Part shown: positions 41,941 to 44,913 of the stretch, one piece after another
Layout: every line of letters begins with the position of its first letter
How positions within the stretch are numbered: position 1 is the first letter of the stretch
NCBI GenBank assembly: GCA_032718475.1
Contig: JAUCBJ010006145.1
Coordinates: forward strand, 1-44,913
Length of the DNA stretch: 44,913 nt
DNA from: Nemertoderma westbladi
Lineage: Eukaryota > Xenacoelomorpha > Nemertodermatida > Nemertodermatidae
Reading direction: 5' to 3'
Translations under genes and position numbers: made by a program
Notes under the pieces: model-generated
What the model saw: the letters and a program-made list of their open reading frames with translations, nothing else
Databases searched by the model: none
What the model was told of the DNA's origin: nothing

Positions 41941-42105
41941 TTCTGGAAAGTATAGTCAGTGAGACATGGGGCAAATAGTCAATAGGTAGTTGAACTGAAT
42001 TCATTTACTACAAAAGGTGAAAATCCAAAATAGAGACAGACAGATATATTATAGTCAACATTATACAGTAGGCCTACAGTAGAACCAAGTTAATTTACTA
42101 GAAAA
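41941..42105. other. Downstream flank of the transposase ORF
   Basis: About 165 bp with a TAGGCCTACAG word and no further CGTTACGG copy. This would be the transposase 3' UTR on the minus strand. Confidence 0.5.
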
Positions 42106-44190
42106 CTAGAAGCCATAGTAGTAGTCCAGTTCAGGGATTCGATACATTCCCCGACTATTAACAGCAGCTGGTTCCTTAATGGCGACGACGATATCTCCCC
42201 GTTTACAGGATATACTTGTTGCAGTATCGGGCCACTTCCAGCTATATCCAACGCTCTTTTGCATTGCAAGGACGTTGGCAGATTCCCCTAAGATCTGGAC
42301 GATTTTACCTGGTTTGTAATCGCCGTGCTTGACGACAACATAATCACCCTCTTTGAATTCACTAAGCCCCACAGTTGTGGCAGATTCTTCAGGGTGGAGT
42401 ATGGTGGGCCCCTTTGCATTTGGAAGAATGTTACTGAAACTGTGGATCTTGGTGGTAGTATCATTGCCATAGCGGCGGATGCTAATCGCTTCATTGTTTA
42501 AAAGCGGTTCAACATGATGGATTGAGAGACAATTGGGAACTGCATCGACTCGCTGCCACAACTCAGCTGTGTTTTCCGAACACCAATCAGCAATCTCTGC
42601 CTCTGTGATTACAATCACATTGGTGTTCTTGTCAACACTGCGCAGAGCAGTGGCAAATGACTCAGCATCTTGGACAATCATTCGCCGAGAGTTAATCACG
42701 CGCTGAACCATTCCCTTTGCTCGACCTCCAACTGCATCACAGGGCCCCTTCCCATGCGATGTTGCAAAATAATCCCATGTAATAGTGAGCGTAGGAAACA
42801 GGTGTGGTAACACACATCCGACAAGCGACATTATATACTTATTCTTAAACTGTGAACTAGGTCCATCGCTCCATATGTGCAACGTCTTAAGTCCATCTAA
42901 CGTTAAATGTTCCAAGATCTTCACAACACACGCAGACACAGTCTTCTTTTCGTGTTCACGTGAGTCAGATACTACAACCGTATTGTGAGCAGTTCCCTTT
43001 ACAAACACAACGCTCGTAAATATGCCTACCTGTTGTGCATTCCAGTGAGCCGATTGCACCTCATCCTGATATTTACAGGTGAAATTCTCAGCAAAGTCGA
43101 GTTGCATTAATGCATCTTCCGATGATTCGCCCTTTGTAGCCGCCTTAGTTGTTTCATAATAGTCACTCTGGTTCCGCTTGATGAAATGATGAGCCAAAAA
43201 CTTCGGTAACATCGCTTCAAGGGTCTCTATTCCATCTGCAACAGTCCCTCGCCGCTGACTCAGTCGCATTGCCGTTGCAATCCCGTTCTCGTGGAGGGTT
43301 TTCTTCCATTCCCACCAGACGAAAGGTTTACTGGTAGTCGCTGGCGATAGATCATCAATGTAGCAGGCAGCAAATTTATTAGTGCAAATATCACACAGAC
43401 CATGCATGCACTTATTATTGGTCACGTCACAAACACATTTAGTGATAAATTCATCTCCATACAACGGAAACTGATCTGGCATATCTCGATGCAGTGCCTG
43501 CATTAAACGGATGATGTTCTGGTGATAAATGCATGTGCATACATTGCGCGGCAACTGCGATGACAGCAGGACATGTGCTGGACGCAACATGCAAAATTTG
43601 GAAAACCCAATGTCGTCCTTATCATTTGGCTGTTCAATATAGACTTCATATGCCTCTCGCAGCGTCATTACCATATGTCGCTTTTGTTTACGAACCTTTA
43701 CACGATCTTCGTAAACAGACATCTGATCTGCCTTGCCTGGTGCCTGTCGAGATATTTCATCCGACAAGTAATGCTGCTTAACCTTGGTGATGACCTCGTC
43801 ACTTAAACGTTGGCGATGAATTTCAACTACTGGCCGTTCATTCACCAACGATTGGTCCAGAGATAACTTCCGTATCACGGCCTTTCTTTTCCGCGGGCTA
43901 TTTGGTAAAGTGCGTTTCACTCGTGCAACTGCTTTGCCTAGCAATTGGCACGTAGAATATCCAGCTGCTTGGCCTGATTTCGCTGTCGATGCAGATACAG
44001 TCAGCTTATTTCGGCGGCATTTCAGCAGACTCGTATTCTGTCTCCTGCGCAACTTGTCTAGACTACGTGGAGATAACGACTTTCGTTTAGCTGCCTTCCT
44101 TTCACTCTCTTGTTTCAAGAAACCCACTCTATCTTTCTCGATTCTACGTTCCCTGTACTCATGCTGCCTTTGAGCGTTAGTTTTTGCCAT
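42106..44190 (-). CDS. DDD-type DNA transposase, intact, Sola-like (tentative)
   Basis: A 694-aa intact minus ORF from ATG 44190. The N-terminus is a basic region (MAKTNAQRQHEYRERR, then KRKSLSPRSLDKLRRRQ) of the type seen before DNA-binding parts of transposases. A Cys cluster (VCTCIYH at 217-223; KCVCDVTNNKCMHGLCDIC at 251-269) looks zinc-binding. The catalytic core shows QLDFAENF (Asp365), AHWNAQQVGIF, LHIWSDGPSSQFKNKY (Asp442) and ATSHGKGPCDAVGGRAKG (Asp485). The C-terminal part has GDYVVVKHGDYKPGKIV and YSWKWPDT, an SH3-like module common to this family. I recall this set of words from multi-copy animal proteins linked to Sola-type transposons, but the name is uncertain. Eight CGTTACGGAATTTC sites surround the gene. 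No stop or frameshift is seen, so the copy is young or selected. Confidence 0.75.
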   Translation of the reverse strand: MAKTNAQRQHEYRERRIEKDRVGFLKQESERKAAKRKSLSPRSLDKLRRRQNTSLLKCRRNKLTVSASTAKSGQAAGYSTCQLLGKAVARVKRTLPNSPRKRKAVIRKLSLDQSLVNERPVVEIHRQRLSDEVITKVKQHYLSDEISRQAPGKADQMSVYEDRVKVRKQKRHMVMTLREAYEVYIEQPNDKDDIGFSKFCMLRPAHVLLSSQLPRNVCTCIYHQNIIRLMQALHRDMPDQFPLYGDEFITKCVCDVTNNKCMHGLCDICTNKFAACYIDDLSPATTSKPFVWWEWKKTLHENGIATAMRLSQRRGTVADGIETLEAMLPKFLAHHFIKRNQSDYYETTKAATKGESSEDALMQLDFAENFTCKYQDEVQSAHWNAQQVGIFTSVVFVKGTAHNTVVVSDSREHEKKTVSACVVKILEHLTLDGLKTLHIWSDGPSSQFKNKYIMSLVGCVLPHLFPTLTITWDYFATSHGKGPCDAVGGRAKGMVQRVINSRRMIVQDAESFATALRSVDKNTNVIVITEAEIADWCSENTAELWQRVDAVPNCLSIHHVEPLLNNEAISIRRYGNDTTTKIHSFSNILPNAKGPTILHPEESATTVGLSEFKEGDYVVVKHGDYKPGKIVQILGESANVLAMQKSVGYSWKWPDTATSISCKRGDIVVAIKEPAAVNSRGMYRIPELDYYYGF

Positions 44191-44331
44191 TTTACTACCG
44201 GTAAATAAACTTTGTAAGTACAGCAGCTACTGCCTAATTAGGTAGCCTACACCATGTGTGGACTACAGAAACCGAAAGTAATTTGTGATACTGTAGTTGG
44301 GCGATACCAGACGTAGGCCTACAGGATATTT
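44191..44331. other. Upstream flank of the transposase ORF
   Basis: Likely promoter side of the minus-strand gene. No TATA box is convincing; the TAGGTAGCCTACACC and GTAGGCCTAC words are generic to this genome. Confidence 0.4.
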
Positions 44332-44539
44332 CGTTACGGAATTTCAAAAACGAAATTCCGTAACGATATTTTGAAATTCCGTAACGGCTTTTTCTCAGCT
44401 TTACATGCATCATAATTTACGGGACAACATCTGGCTGGTTGACACTGATGAACCGAAAGAGGAATCTTGTTTTTAACCCACAATGTCCAATATCCATCTA
44501 CAGGTAAGAAGTTTCCTATGTTTTTCGTTACGGAATTTC
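44332..44539. promoter_or_regulatory. Right cluster of four CGTTACGGAATTTC sites, two inverted
   Basis: Plus copies start at 44332 and 44526, inverted copies (GAAATTCCGTAACG) at 44352 and 44373. The first plus copy and the first inverted copy form a 15-bp perfect stem with a 6-nt loop (44331-44366). Confidence 0.75.
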
Positions 44540-44913
44540 AGAATTCGCAATTGCGTTTTTATACTTCGGTTTTTTGATCCCTGTGAGCACAGAACACCAT
44601 AAGCGTGGCTGATATTTAATCAACCACAGCCTCTTATGATAGCTTACAATTATTGGTTTCAAAATCTGTGGGAAAATGTGGCATTCTCTGTTTACCTACC
44701 TTCAAATAATGGCTAAAATCACATGCAAATTTACAAAAATTTTCCGTAAGTATATGCTTGTATTCAAACAGGCGCCGAGCGGCGCCATATTGTCGGCATG
44801 GTGAAACTCTTCTTGTTTCAAGTACTTCAGGACATTAGTTGAGAGCTCCCATATTTGAAAATAGACATTGGGGGGTTTGATAATTGACATGCCATGTCCG
44901 TTTTCTCATGGAA
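44540..44913. other. Right end of the window, nothing recognised
   Basis: AT-rich sequence with a GGCGCCGAGCGGCGCC inverted repeat at about 44772. The short minus frame at 44702-44890 has no recognisable domain. Confidence 0.5.

Overview
The window looks like a transposable-element-rich stretch of a metazoan genome. It holds a BEL/Pao-type LTR retrotransposon, several APE-endonuclease LINE families, a lariat-debranching enzyme gene (DBR1), a cut-and-paste transposase gene and many minisatellites. Marine-invertebrate-like TAGGCCTA and ACCGGTACC words are common, but I cannot name the species. No bacterial or organellar features, CRISPR arrays or rRNA genes are seen.

Layout. 1-5511: pieces of three LINE families, two of them overlain by GC-rich or 31-bp coding-derived minisatellites. 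5512-17354: a block (37-bp array, unique spacer with a perfect hairpin, 33-bp array, 3' half of a minus-strand LINE, LTR, start of gag) that occurs twice in tandem with an offset of about 6.3 kb. 17355-30111: a BEL/Pao-like LTR element bounded by near-identical LTRs (about 559 bp) and a 5-bp target duplication AAAGG. It lies inside that minus-strand LINE, whose endonuclease half reappears at 30112-31126 in a compatible frame. Inside the LTR element: a long gag whose frame changes at four poly-G runs and at one 13-nt repeat-unit deletion, a deletion that fuses gag to the last part of pol, a nested RTE-like LINE with its own 11-bp target duplication, a 13-unit minisatellite, and an intact 855-codon ORF that I read as a DEDD-type 3'-5' exonuclease-like domain followed by three CCHC zinc knuckles.

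30112-33107: LINE 5' half and fragments of two other LINEs. 33614-35597 (minus): DBR1 in one exon-like stretch, with all metallophosphatase motifs, a coding minisatellite in its tail and a one-base frameshift at an A6/T6 run. 36397-37229: a foldback element with 6-bp target duplication whose arms are stacks of a CTCGGCCGAG palindrome. 38.8-41.5 kb: a composite satellite that reverses orientation near 41240. 41538-44539: an intact 694-aa DDD-type transposase ORF (minus) flanked on both sides by eight perfect copies of CGTTACGGAATTTC.

How they fit together. The order of insertion can be read: minus-strand LINE first, then the LTR element into it, with the RTE-like LINE sitting inside the LTR element; the tandem duplication of the left part came after the LTR insertion. 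The LTR element lacks protease, RT, RNase H and integrase core, so it must have been moved in trans, yet its LTRs are young and its exonuclease/knuckle ORF is undamaged. This ORF is the most interesting item in the window. All identifications are by eye from motifs; none was checked by database search.
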